A stretch of DNA of 64,000 nucleotides from Deltaproteobacteria bacterium (GTDB lineage: Bacteria; Myxococcota_A; UBA9042; PHBI01; JACKFB01), in NCBI GenBank assembly GCA_020632695.1, contig JACKFB010000003.1, positions 62,001-126,000 of the forward strand, given 5' to 3'. The notes below the pieces were generated by a model. The model made no database searches. It had not been told where the DNA came from and worked only from the letters and a program-made list of their open reading frames with translations. Position 1 is the stretch's first letter; each line of letters begins with the position of its first letter. The translations under genes were made by a program, and so were the position numbers. Shown here piece after piece: positions 50,401 through 59,600 of the stretch.

Positions 50401-50811
50401 GCCCAGGCGCCGCGCCACCGTGTCCAGCCCATCGTCGCGCGCGTGGGTCACGTCGGCGATCGCCTGCGCCATCAGGCGCTGCTGTTCGCCCTCGGGGACC
50501 AGCTCCAGCGCGGGCGAGAGGCCGGCCTCCAGCGCGTGCTCGCGGCACAGGCGCTGGCACACCGCGTGGATGGTCCCCAGGTAGCCGTCGCGGATGCGGG
50601 CCGCGTCGTCGTAGCGGCCGTCGCGCATCAGCTCGGTGCGCAGGCGGCTCTCCAGCTCGCGGGCGGCCTTGCGCATGTAGGTGATGGCCATCACCGCCTC
50701 GGGGCGCACCGCCGCGCCGTCGCAGCCCCGCAGCGCGCGCGAGAGCAGCACGGTGAGCCGGTGCGTCTTGCCCGTGCCCGCGCTGGCGCCGATGACGTCG
50801 ATGCCGCTCAC
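47452..50811 (-). CDS. AddA/RecB-like UvrD-family helicase-nuclease
   Basis: The 1119-residue product has Walker A GASAGTGKT (8-16), helicase motif II LLVVDEFQD, motif III-type WVGDPKQAILGFQGSDPEL, VHVLTWHSSKGLEW (motif V region) and LLYVGFTRPRD (motif VI). A C-terminal PD-(D/E)XK nuclease domain ends it (GEIDLLLDLGDRLIIIDHKS, then the YAPQLALYAAAA helix). This is the AddA architecture: with AddB it resects double-strand breaks for RecA loading and also degrades foreign DNA. Its GTG overlaps the AddB-like stop (GTGA), so the subunits are coupled. The 3' end overlaps the convergent sigma gene by 31 bases. Confidence 0.9.
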   Translation of the reverse strand: MSGIDVIGASAGTGKTHRLTVLLSRALRGCDGAAVRPEAVMAITYMRKAARELESRLRTELMRDGRYDDAARIRDGYLGTIHAVCQRLCREHALEAGLSPALELVPEGEQQRLMAQAIADVTHARDDGLDTVARRLGLDDWHGVLRAMVKAARANRLDPATLAGCAARSVAGVTAFLPPVRGDEGSRDQRLLEACDALLPVLRQDTGTKAGAGRLEQVLALRRALRSPEHPAWGLLAGVQASIGGVKKVAARPEATALLEALGDHESHPRLRADLETMTAGLFDLASRALTAFQERKARAGVLDYDDMLAVAYDLLGQDEVAETLSERLELLVVDEFQDISPLQLAIVVRLAELAGRAVWVGDPKQAILGFQGSDPELMRAAQRHVLGGRTPEMLDRSWRSRPALVQFTSELFAHALARHGYDEQEVRITAAQPDPPELEGVPWLECWSHPRRRAEPDQPKPTRFHAIAEGVAALLAEGAPVRVRRPGPGEPTVRPAEPRDIAVLAYRNSECRHIADALRERGIPAAVSLGGLTGTPEGKLALAALGVLADPEAGVAAALVSWLSGAPEEDPDGWLAGRLREVAAWRERCDAAAATDEPRPPAPAAFADDPVVARLRARHAESDGLSPSEALDVALSAAGVHERCLGWPEPEARLANLEALRAAARAYEELCRVERTAATAVGLLAHLRDLEPDDPANAQATPTDPNAVHVLTWHSSKGLEWPIVVLSSLDVAPRASVNDLEVLGAPDGFDAAAPLRGRGLRYWAWPYGRKRAGVPLGARLDEGADAARVRRREEAERGRLLYVGFTRPRDRLVLFAETTSRGPATGWLDTLRESDDDDASLLSLPWGGDDGDAPHASIESAHSSSGHPCVVRTFDGMPPAQTGLAPEPRRALGAGERAASPPRVPERLRPSSARFDAARSARVAVGRVVPLGSPLAPAGQPAMDRLGSAVHAFLAGDRGPAAPAAEREAIARAQLEAFAVSGALVPSDVVALADRFDAELSRRWPQARRHRELPVRAWREGRLLVGEIDLLLDLGDRLIIIDHKSVPWAGPARHAELATAYAPQLALYAAAAQAARGVPVESTWLHLPLSGTLVEVLLPEPGAWPPDPDQAGTATPMP

Positions 50812-53537
50812 GACGTCCCCTCGTCCGCGCCCAGCTCGGTGAAGCACAGCGCGTGGTAGTCGCAGAACCTGCACGGGGCGGCCACCGCGCCCGGCCCCTC
50901 GGTCGGCGCCGGCTCGCCCGCGGCCGCCTCGCAGTCGGCGGCCACGTCCTCGTCGGGCAGCCCGCGGGCCGGCACCAGCCCCGCCCCCATCACCCGGCGC
51001 CAGAAGGCGAAGGCGCGCTCGGCCATCACCAGGGTCTCGCCCAGCGAGGGGCCCTCGACGGCCTCGGTGCCGGTGAAGGTCTCGCCGTCCACCGTCAGCA
51101 GGCGCCGGCCCTCGACGACGAAGTACCCCGCGGGCGGCAGGGGCCCTCCCGGCTCCGCCAGCCCCTGGGCGTAGAGCGCGAGCTGCAGCGCCTGACCGCC
51201 GGCCAGCGCCTCCCTGCGGTAGGTGGCGCCTCCCTGCTTCAGGTCCAGCAGCGCCTTGCCGCGCGGTCCCTGCAGCACGAGATCGGCGCTGCCGCGCCAG
51301 GGCTGGCCGGCCAGCACGCCCGAGGTGGCCTGCTCGGCGGCGACGGGGCGCAGGCCCGCCTGCTCCAGCGCCTCGACCAGCGCGCGGGCGGCCTGGGCGA
51401 TGGCCTCGCGCGCGCGGGTGCGCTCGAGGTCGCGCCCGCCGCTCAGCAAGGTGGCGGCCTCGCCCGCGACCGAGGCGTCGAAGTCGGCCGCCACCGAGCG
51501 CGCGGCCTCGGCCGGGTCGCTCGGGGCCGCCGGGTCCAGCAGCAGCGTCTGGATCAGCCGGTGGGCGAAGGTGCCGATCACCCGCCGGGTGTCGGGCAGG
51601 CCGGCGGCCGCGCCGGGGCGCAGCATCGCGCCGTAGCGCAGGGTCCACTGGAGCGGGCAGCCGAAGAGCGCCTCGAAGGCGCTGGGCGAGAGCGACGGCC
51701 GCGGGCGCAGGGTCTCGGGGGGCAGGCGCCACAGCGGGCGCGGGGCGGGCGGCGACGCCGGCTTGCACGTGCGCGTCGCCGGGCGCCAACCGGCGGCGGC
51801 GGCGGGCAGCGGAGCGGTCGGGGAGGCCGCCAGCAGCGACTCGGCGCGCAGGGTCACCCGGGCGAGGCTGCCCGGGCCCAGCCGGGCGTCCAGCTCGTCC
51901 GACAGCGGGTGTGGCGTGGTGGGCGTGGCCCCCGCCAGCCGCCAGCGCACCAGCACCACGCGGCTGGCTGCGCACTGGAAGGGGCGTCGCCAGCCGCGAG
52001 CCTCTGCGCGGCGGCGCTCGCCAACGCCGGCGACGCGAACGCCGGCCGCCGCCAGCGCGCGCGCCTCCTTGGGGGTCCAGGGCTCGGTGCCGGTGTCGCC
52101 GGCCGCCTCGCCGACGAAGCCCCACCAGACCACCTCCTGGGCGCCGGGCAGCACCGCGGCCGGATCCGAGCAGAGCGCCGGGCGGTGCGCCTCGGCCACG
52201 GCGCCGGGGCGTGAGGTGCCCAGGCCGGCGATGGCGTCGTGCATCTGGAGCAGCTGGATCCAGGGGATCGGGCGCTCGGGGCCCAGCGCGAGCGCGGCGC
52301 GGGCCAGCTCGTCGGCCACCGAGGCGGCGCGAAGCAGGGTCTCGTCGGGGGCGTCACCCTGGGCGTGGGCCCGGCGCCTCGCGTGGTCGCGCACCAGGTG
52401 ACACAGGCGCGCGGCCTCCGACGCCGGCATGCCCTGGTCCGGGTCGTGCACCGGGCCGCCGAACCAGCGCTCCACGTCCTCGAGCGTGCGCTCGGGGTCT
52501 TCGGAGCCCTCGGTCGCGCGCGCTACCGCGTCTCGCCAGCGCGGCCCGCCGACGCCCGGGCTCTCCAGCAGGGCCTCGAGCAGGCGCGCGCGCAGGCGGG
52601 CCGGGACCGGGCTCTCCGGCAGGGTGAGCAGCTCCAGGGCGAAGCGGGGGTCGCGGGGCGCGTAGCCCAGCGAGAGGCGCAGGGGGAGGACCTGCAATGC
52701 CGGGCGCCAGGGCGACGCGTCGGAGATCCCCAGGGCCGGCAGGCGGCGGGCCTGGAGCGCGGTGTCCAGCCACGAGGTGCAGTCGGCGGCGACCAGGGTG
52801 CGGCGCGGCTCGGGGTGGTCGGCCAGCCAGGCGGCGAGCAGCTCGCCGGCCTCCCAGGGTGTCTCGGCGTCGAGCACCAGCACGCCGGCGCCCGGGGGCA
52901 GCGGCGCCGGGTCGGCGGGCGGGTGCTCGAAGGCCTCGAGCAGGGCGGCGAGGGCCGGCGGGCGGTCCTCGGCGGCCAGCTCCAGCGGGGCGACCGTCGC
53001 CCCCATGGCCTCGAGGCGGTCGAGCACCCTGGCGAGCAGCGCCGGGAGCGACTCCCGCGCGTCCACGTGGCGCAGGCGCATCGGCTCGGGCAGCTCATCG
53101 CGAGCCTCGAGGGCCTCCAGCACCGCGCGCGCCAGCTCGGGCAGGCCCGGCGGCAGCGGCAGGGCCTCGTCGGGCGCGTCGAGCGCGCTGAGATCGGCCA
53201 GGCGCGCGCTGCCCTCGAGGGGGCCGCCGGCGTAGCCCTCCATCCGCAGGTGGTCGCGCAGGTTCAGCAGATGGGCGGCCGTGCCCCAGGGGTCCACCGA
53301 GAAGGAGCGCCCGAAGGCCCGCGCGCTGGGGGCCCGGGCCTCGACCCGGGCGAGCCAGGCGGCGGTGCGGGGGCCGGACTCGGCCAGGGGCAGGGCGACG
53401 CCCAGGGCCACGGCCAGGCGCCCCAACAGTCCACCGGTGCCCACCGCCTCGAAGCCGGCGGTCGCTCCGTCCTGGGGCAGCAGGTGCCTCCAGGAGGTCC
53501 CGGCGCCGAGCGCCTGGCCGTAGACGATGTCGAGCAC
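50808..53537 (-). CDS. AddB-like nuclease subunit with Fe-S motif
   Basis: The 909-residue product has a large, poorly conserved N-terminal part, as expected for the degenerate helicase of AddB. A C-terminal PD-(D/E)XK nuclease domain follows, with LSPSAFEALFGCPLQWTLRY, the core GSADLVLQGPRGKALLDLK and the YAQGLAEPGG helix. The single upstream Cys (FGCPLQW) together with CRFCDYHALC near the C-terminus matches the four-Cys Fe-S cluster of AddB-type nucleases. GTG 53537 is the start. It precedes and overlaps the AddA-like gene, forming a two-gene unit. Confidence 0.85.
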   Translation of the reverse strand: MLDIVYGQALGAGTSWRHLLPQDGATAGFEAVGTGGLLGRLAVALGVALPLAESGPRTAAWLARVEARAPSARAFGRSFSVDPWGTAAHLLNLRDHLRMEGYAGGPLEGSARLADLSALDAPDEALPLPPGLPELARAVLEALEARDELPEPMRLRHVDARESLPALLARVLDRLEAMGATVAPLELAAEDRPPALAALLEAFEHPPADPAPLPPGAGVLVLDAETPWEAGELLAAWLADHPEPRRTLVAADCTSWLDTALQARRLPALGISDASPWRPALQVLPLRLSLGYAPRDPRFALELLTLPESPVPARLRARLLEALLESPGVGGPRWRDAVARATEGSEDPERTLEDVERWFGGPVHDPDQGMPASEAARLCHLVRDHARRRAHAQGDAPDETLLRAASVADELARAALALGPERPIPWIQLLQMHDAIAGLGTSRPGAVAEAHRPALCSDPAAVLPGAQEVVWWGFVGEAAGDTGTEPWTPKEARALAAAGVRVAGVGERRRAEARGWRRPFQCAASRVVLVRWRLAGATPTTPHPLSDELDARLGPGSLARVTLRAESLLAASPTAPLPAAAAGWRPATRTCKPASPPAPRPLWRLPPETLRPRPSLSPSAFEALFGCPLQWTLRYGAMLRPGAAAGLPDTRRVIGTFAHRLIQTLLLDPAAPSDPAEAARSVAADFDASVAGEAATLLSGGRDLERTRAREAIAQAARALVEALEQAGLRPVAAEQATSGVLAGQPWRGSADLVLQGPRGKALLDLKQGGATYRREALAGGQALQLALYAQGLAEPGGPLPPAGYFVVEGRRLLTVDGETFTGTEAVEGPSLGETLVMAERAFAFWRRVMGAGLVPARGLPDEDVAADCEAAAGEPAPTEGPGAVAAPCRFCDYHALCFTELGADEGTS

Positions 53538-53597
53538 GGGCGCTCCTGGTCTGCTCGCGTGCGGAGCGGCGAGCGTCCCCCGAAGCGGTCCGGTGCG

Positions 53598-56500
53598 TCA
53601 ATCGGCGGCGGGCGCGGCGTAGCGGACCTGGAGCGGACCGCGCAACCCCACCGGGGCGAGGCGGTCCTTGCGCTTGGCGAACTCGCGGTACCGCGGGTCG
53701 CCGGCCTCGCCCAGGCCCACGTAGCGGTTCAGCGCCGGCGGCACCAGGCGCACGGTCAGGGTGTTGGCGCCGGGGCGGGCGGCAGCGGTGACGTCGGCGG
53801 AGAAGGGCGGCACGAGCAGCGACGCGATGGGGGTGTCGTTCCAGGTGAGCTCGGCGACGCCGTCGACGCGGCCCAGCTCGACCAGGACGCGCGCCGGGGT
53901 CCGGTCGGCCGGCAGCGTGACCGTGGTGCTGTAGACGCCCTCGCTGGCGCTGCGGGCGAGCGCCTCGACCTCGCGCCAGTCGGGCAGGTCGGGGACCGCC
54001 AGCGTGGTAGCGCCGCCCGGGACGTCGGCGCCGGTGACCGTGAGGGTGAAGGGGGTCATCGGCGCGTCGAGCGAGGCGGCGGGGAGCGGGGCCGGGGCGG
54101 GCAGCTCGAGCTCCTGGCCGCAGAGGAGCAGGGTGGCGCCGAAGGGAGGCAGGTCCAGGAGCAGCTCGCCGCCGGGCAGGGGCTCGGCGGCGACGGCCTC
54201 GCCGGTCCAGGGGTCGAGCCAGGCCGGGGTGGTGCAGGGCTCGAGCGCGGTCAGGGCGGTCTCGAGCGGGTCGCGGCGGGCGTTGGACAGGAAGGTGAGG
54301 GTGCGGGAGCGGCCCAGGCGGCGGGTGATGCGGCGCAGCGCGGGCGGGTCGCCGAGGGCGCGAAAGAGGGGGCGGACGCCGGCACGCTCCAGCGCGTCGT
54401 GGAGGCCGGCGGCGTTGGGGCGGGCCACGGTGCGCTCGGCCACGAGCAGGCTGGCCATCGCCTGGCGCACGCGGGCGTCGCCGCCGGCCGGGTCGTGGAA
54501 GCCGGGCTGGCGCTCGGGCGGGGCGCCCACGACGACGACGCGGGCGCCGTCCCTGGCCAGGGCGGCGATGTGCTCGGCGACCTCGGGGGGCAGGGAAGGG
54601 AGCTGGGGCAGCAGCAGGGCCTGGTAGCGCAGCGCGCCGATGGCGACGCGGCCGTCCTCGACCCGGGCGCTGAGCAGGCGGGTGGCGTTGACCCAGTCGT
54701 AGCCGTGGCCCGCGGCGCCCAGGTCGTCGAGCAGCGCGCCCGTCTCGAGGTACCAGCGGTCGCGCGGGCCGGGCTCGGGCGAGCCCAGCAGCAGCGTCAC
54801 CAGATCGAGCAGCGCGTTGGGGACGGGGGGTTCGTCGGGTTCGAGGCGGCCTCCGAAGAGCGGCTCGTCGCGGTCCTCGACGCGGGCGAAGGAGGCCGGG
54901 AAGCCCAGCCAGGGCGTGTAGACCAGCAGGTCGGCCTCGGGCTGGCCCAGGCGCAGCGCCATCTGGAGCCGCGTCACGTAGCGGGTGAGCGCGGGGAGGA
55001 AGCGCCAGAAGGGGTTGGACTCACCGAGGTTGGAGCCGAAGGTGGTGAGCCCCGACCAGGGCGACGAGAAGGGGTGCCAGCCGGGCTCGCCGTAGCCGTC
55101 GTCCTGCCGGTAGGGGAAGCCGTGGAACACGATGTGGGTGATCCCGGCGCTCAGCAGCTTGTCGGCGACGGCCTTCATCCGGAGCGGCGTGGCCATGTGG
55201 TCGCGCCCGGCCCAGGACATGGCCTCGGCGCTGGCCCCCTGGCGCCCGAAGAGGTGCGCGGCCGACGACGCCATGTGGAGCAGGAGATCGGTGCCGCCCG
55301 CATAGAGCTGCTCGGTCTCGGGCAGGTCGGCCGCGCCGCCGGCCTCGATGAGGTCGACGTCGATGCCGTGGGGCTGAAGGCGCAGGGTCAGGCCGCGGGC
55401 TGCCGCGTCCGCCCGGACCTGCGCGACGAAGCGCTCGACGAAGAGCTCGGAGACGGTGAGGCGGTAGTCGTACTGCACGCGCTCGTCGTCCGGGCCCAGG
55501 CGGAAGGGCGAGGCGGTGGGCAGGCCGGCGCCGTCGAAGACGTTGTTGTCGGCGCCGGGCGCGACGACCGCGGGCAGCCAGGGGGTCAGCGGGTAGCCGC
55601 GGCGGGCCTCGAACTCGGCGGCGAAGTCGTCGGTGGTCAGGCGCTCGGCGACGAACTCGAAGCTGTCGACGAAGAGCCCGCGGATGCCCTGGCCGTAGCG
55701 GTCGGCCAGCCCGGTGCGGGCGCCCAGGAGGTGCTCCAGCGTGCGCGCCGTGGCCGCGGCGTCCAGGTGGTCGACCACCCGCGCCTCGCCGCCGGTGGCG
55801 TGGAGCTTGACCGGCTCGCCGTCGGGCATCGCGTAGAAGGCGATGAGCTGCCACTGGCCCGGCGGGACCTCCCAGCGCAGGGTGCCGTCGGGGGAGACCG
55901 CGGCGCCCAGGTCGCGCAGCTCGCTCGGGTCCAGTGTCACCTGGTCGGTCAGGTCGAAGAGGTCGTCACTGCGTGCGCCGCCGGTGACCGGAGCGGCCAG
56001 CACGGCGACGCGGTGGGCCTCGTCGGGCAGCCAGGTGACCAGCGGCTGACCGCCGTCGTCGACGCTGCCGGCGAGGGTGTAGAAGGGCGGCTCGGCCGGG
56101 CCGTCCAGCACGAGGTCGGCGGTGGTGGGGCCCGTGAGGCGTCGCTCCGACCAGACCAGGGTCTGCAGGGCGTCGTCGGGGCCGACCTGCGGCCCGCCCG
56201 TGGCCCAGCCGGAGCCCAGGGTGAGGTCCAGGCGCAGGCCCACGTCCTCCGCGGCATCGGCCGCGGCTCGTACGTGCTCGAAGTAGCGCTCGCCGTCGAC
56301 GCCGTGGCGGCGGGCCAGGGTCGCCTCGTCCACCTCGGGGTCCAGCGCCGCGTCGAAGGCCTGCAGCTCCGCGCCGCCGAAGCCCGCCTGGGCCATGGCC
56401 GCCAGCTCGCGCCGCAGCTCCTCCGGCTCGACGTCGTCGCCCGGCCACCACCAGCGCAGCCAGGGCCGCGCGTCGTCAGGCGGCGCGGCGAAGGCCGCCA

Positions 56501-56609
56501 GGTCGACCAGGACGCCCTCGTCGACCCCCGGCGCCTCCTCGGCACCGGTGGTGCAGCCAGCCAGCGCCGCCGCCGCAGCGACGACGAGCCAGCGGCGCGT
56601 CGCCCTCAC
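53598..56609 (-). CDS. GH106-like glycoside hydrolase lipoprotein
   Basis: The 1003-residue product has a lipoprotein signal ending VVAAAAALAGC (Cys19). The catalytic region opens with RPWLRWWWPGDDVEPEELRR and AMAQAGFGGAELQAF, the typical start of GH106 (alpha-L-rhamnosidase) proteins. HGFPYRQDDGYGEPGWHPF and later beta-sandwich segments (PADRTPARVLVELGRVDGVA) complete the plan. The expected substrate is a rhamnose-containing glycan; the specificity is not provable here. The GTG start overlaps the TGA of the subtilase gene (GTGA). It acts outside the cell, anchored to the membrane. Confidence 0.82.
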   Translation of the reverse strand: MRATRRWLVVAAAAALAGCTTGAEEAPGVDEGVLVDLAAFAAPPDDARPWLRWWWPGDDVEPEELRRELAAMAQAGFGGAELQAFDAALDPEVDEATLARRHGVDGERYFEHVRAAADAAEDVGLRLDLTLGSGWATGGPQVGPDDALQTLVWSERRLTGPTTADLVLDGPAEPPFYTLAGSVDDGGQPLVTWLPDEAHRVAVLAAPVTGGARSDDLFDLTDQVTLDPSELRDLGAAVSPDGTLRWEVPPGQWQLIAFYAMPDGEPVKLHATGGEARVVDHLDAAATARTLEHLLGARTGLADRYGQGIRGLFVDSFEFVAERLTTDDFAAEFEARRGYPLTPWLPAVVAPGADNNVFDGAGLPTASPFRLGPDDERVQYDYRLTVSELFVERFVAQVRADAAARGLTLRLQPHGIDVDLIEAGGAADLPETEQLYAGGTDLLLHMASSAAHLFGRQGASAEAMSWAGRDHMATPLRMKAVADKLLSAGITHIVFHGFPYRQDDGYGEPGWHPFSSPWSGLTTFGSNLGESNPFWRFLPALTRYVTRLQMALRLGQPEADLLVYTPWLGFPASFARVEDRDEPLFGGRLEPDEPPVPNALLDLVTLLLGSPEPGPRDRWYLETGALLDDLGAAGHGYDWVNATRLLSARVEDGRVAIGALRYQALLLPQLPSLPPEVAEHIAALARDGARVVVVGAPPERQPGFHDPAGGDARVRQAMASLLVAERTVARPNAAGLHDALERAGVRPLFRALGDPPALRRITRRLGRSRTLTFLSNARRDPLETALTALEPCTTPAWLDPWTGEAVAAEPLPGGELLLDLPPFGATLLLCGQELELPAPAPLPAASLDAPMTPFTLTVTGADVPGGATTLAVPDLPDWREVEALARSASEGVYSTTVTLPADRTPARVLVELGRVDGVAELTWNDTPIASLLVPPFSADVTAAARPGANTLTVRLVPPALNRYVGLGEAGDPRYREFAKRKDRLAPVGLRGPLQVRYAAPAAD

Positions 56610-59600
56610 AGCGCCTCGCGCCGCCTCCTCGAGCCGAGCGCCAGCAGCGCGAGCGCCAGCGCTCCCAGCAGGCCGGTGCCGCCAGCGCCGCCGCCCGAGC
56701 AACCGCCGCTGCTCGCCGGCTTGACCGAGGGATCGGCCACCGCGTCGGTCCCGGAGGTGTCGGTGGTGGTCGTGTCGCCCGACGCGTCAGGCGTCTCCTC
56801 GGCCGTCGCGTCCGGCGTGGGGTTCACCACCTCGCCGGTCCACGTCTTGTAGGGCGTGGGCGAGGTCTCGTAGTTGTTGGTGTTGTGGGGGTCGTGCCCG
56901 AAGCCGTTCCACTCGTAGATCGACTCGCCCGCCTTGCCCGGCGTCTTCCAGGCGTAGAGCCACCCGTCGCGCGTGGGCACCGCGATGTCGAACTTGCGGT
57001 CGCCGTCGAAGTCGCCGACCGCCGTCGAGGCGATGATCCAGCCGCCCGTCTGCTTGGGCCAGCCGTCGGGCTGCTCGCCCTTCCAGTTCCAGGCCCGCAC
57101 CAGGTAGCCGCCCGAGCCGATGATCGCCTCCGGGTCGTTGTCGTTGTTCATGTCCACCAGCGACGGGGTGTTGAAGAACATCCAGTCGTCGATCTTGCGC
57201 GGGAAGCCCTGGAGCATCATGCCCGTGTCGGTGTCCCAGCCCGACAGGTGGTGGTCGAAGGGCTTGCGCGTGCCGCCGCCAGCGAAGGCGATGGCGAAGT
57301 CGAAGCCCGCGGTGCCCTTCACGAAGTCGAGGCCGCCCTCGCCGTCCATGTTCCCGATGGCGCCGTTGTTCATCAGGATGTAGCCGGGGCTGTCGGTGGT
57401 GTTCGATCCGGAGCCGAACTGCTGGTTGTTCATCTTCCGGTAGCTGGTGCCGTCGTGGTTGAAGAAGAGGCCCTGGGTCGAGATGGTGTCGAAGCTGATC
57501 TCGAGGGTCCCGTCGTAGTCCAGGTCGGCGAGGATCGGGTTGGTCACCACGCCGCGACCGACGATGGGCAGCACGGCCACGGTCAGGCCGTAGAGCGAGA
57601 CCGGCCAGCCGGGCGCGATGTCACCGGACTCCGCCTCGAGCACGTAGGCGACCGCCTCGTTCTCGCTGCCGGACGCGCCGTAGACCTCGCTGGTGCCGAC
57701 GGCGATCTCGGGCTTGCCGTCGCCGTCGATGTCGCCGATCGCCGGCGTGGCGATGATGCGCGCGCCCTGGTCGGGGTCGGCGCTCACCTTCACCGGGTAG
57801 GGCGCCATCGTCGTCCCGTCGGCGTGCCAGACGTAGATGTGCTGGTCCATCGCGGCGGCGACGATCTCCAGGCCCGGCTTGCCGTCGAGGTCGTAGAGGA
57901 CCGGCGCGGCGAAGAACCCGGACTCGATGAGGTTGTCGGGCCCCGGGTTGGCCAGGGCGAAGTCCACCGAGCGCGGCCAGCCCGGCCGGGTGCTGCCGTC
58001 GTGCTCGAGCACGAAGATCCAGCCGTCCCAGGTCGTGACGACGATCTCCAGGGTGCCGTCGCCGTCGAGGTCGCCGATCGCCGGCGCCATCATCATCGTC
58101 ACGCGCACGTCGGGGTCGATGACGCCGTTCTTGGCGATGCAGGCGGCCTTGTCGGCGCGGAAGGCGCAGGAGCCGCGCGCGTTGGTGGGGTTCGACGGGT
58201 TCATCGCGCGGCGCACGTCGAGGCCCACCGGGAACCCGGCCGCCTCGGTGCCGTCCGGCTTGTAGGCGTGCACGAAGCCGTCGGCCAGCGGCAGGACCAG
58301 CTCCTCGGCCTTGTCGCCGTCCAGGTCGGCGAAGGTGGGCGACGACTCGCCCGAGCTCTTCAGGTGAATCGGGAAGGCCGGCCACAGGTCGGGGTCGCGG
58401 GCCAGCAGGAAGCCCTTGCGCATCTCGCCGGTCACCGTGCCGCCGCCCGCCAGCGTGGCGGTGGCGCGCAGACGCACGGTCACCGCGTTCTGGTGGGAGT
58501 CGTCGACGCGGATGTCGAGGTCCAGCGGCACCTTGCTGACGTCCCAGCTGGTCACGATGCCCTCGACGCCCGTCGTGGTGCCGCTGTCGGTCGTGACGAA
58601 GTCCGACTCCTTGGGCTCCGGGCCGATGGCGTACTCGAAGGTCCAGTCCACCGACGTGTAGCGGGCGGGCAGGCCGTCCCGGCGCTGGTTGAGGCGACCG
58701 ACGATGTCCACGGTCGGCGTGCGGTCGGGGTAGATGACCTGGAACCAGTAGGGCTCGACGATGTCCACCTCGGGCGGGATGCGCCCCTCCATCACCGCGT
58801 CCACCGACTTGCGGGCGTTGTTGCGGCCGTAGCCGAAGTGCCAGTCCCACCCCGGTCCGGACTTGTACTTGGTGGGGTCGTTGTCGAGCGGGTTGATGTT
58901 GATGTCGTCGACCTCGGTGGTGAGGACCTGCTTGATCTCCTCGGCCGAGAGCGGCGGGTTGAGGCCCTGGCGGAGCCCCATCGCGTAGAGCAGGCCCGCC
59001 TGCCCCGAGGTGAGCCCGGTCGCCCCGGAAGAGCAGCCCGTGGTGGGCGTCGACAGCACCAGGTTCATGCCGTAGTTGGTGCAGTTGCTGAAGTTCATGA
59101 AGGTGGTGGACTGGTCCGCCGAGGTCCCGTCGTACTGGTTCGCGTGCACGTACACCGTGTGGTTCCCGGTGCCCGGCGCGTTGTGATGGAAGGAGAGCTC
59201 GTCGGCGGCCGACGCGATGACCACCACGTTGTTGTCGTAGGCGTAGTTGATGGCCTCGTGGGCGAAGGGCGAGTTGTTGATGGCGCCCAGGGCCTCCTGG
59301 ATGACGCTGGCGCCCGAGTCGACGGCGAAGGCCACGCCCTGCCCGAAGTCGTTGGAGTCGGCCACGAAGCTGTCGCCCGCGCGCACCATCAGCGCGGTGC
59401 AGTCGGGGCACACGCCGACGCTGCCGATGCCGTTGTTGGCCTCGGCCATCGACCACTGGGCCTCGCCGTTGCCGTGGCCGAAGCGGTTGTCGTCGTAGGC
59501 GTCGTTGTCGTCGGCGAAGAAGTCCCAGCCGGAGATGTCGTCGACGTAGCCATTGCCGTCGTCATCCTTGCCGTCCGAGCAGGCCTGGATGAGGTCCTGG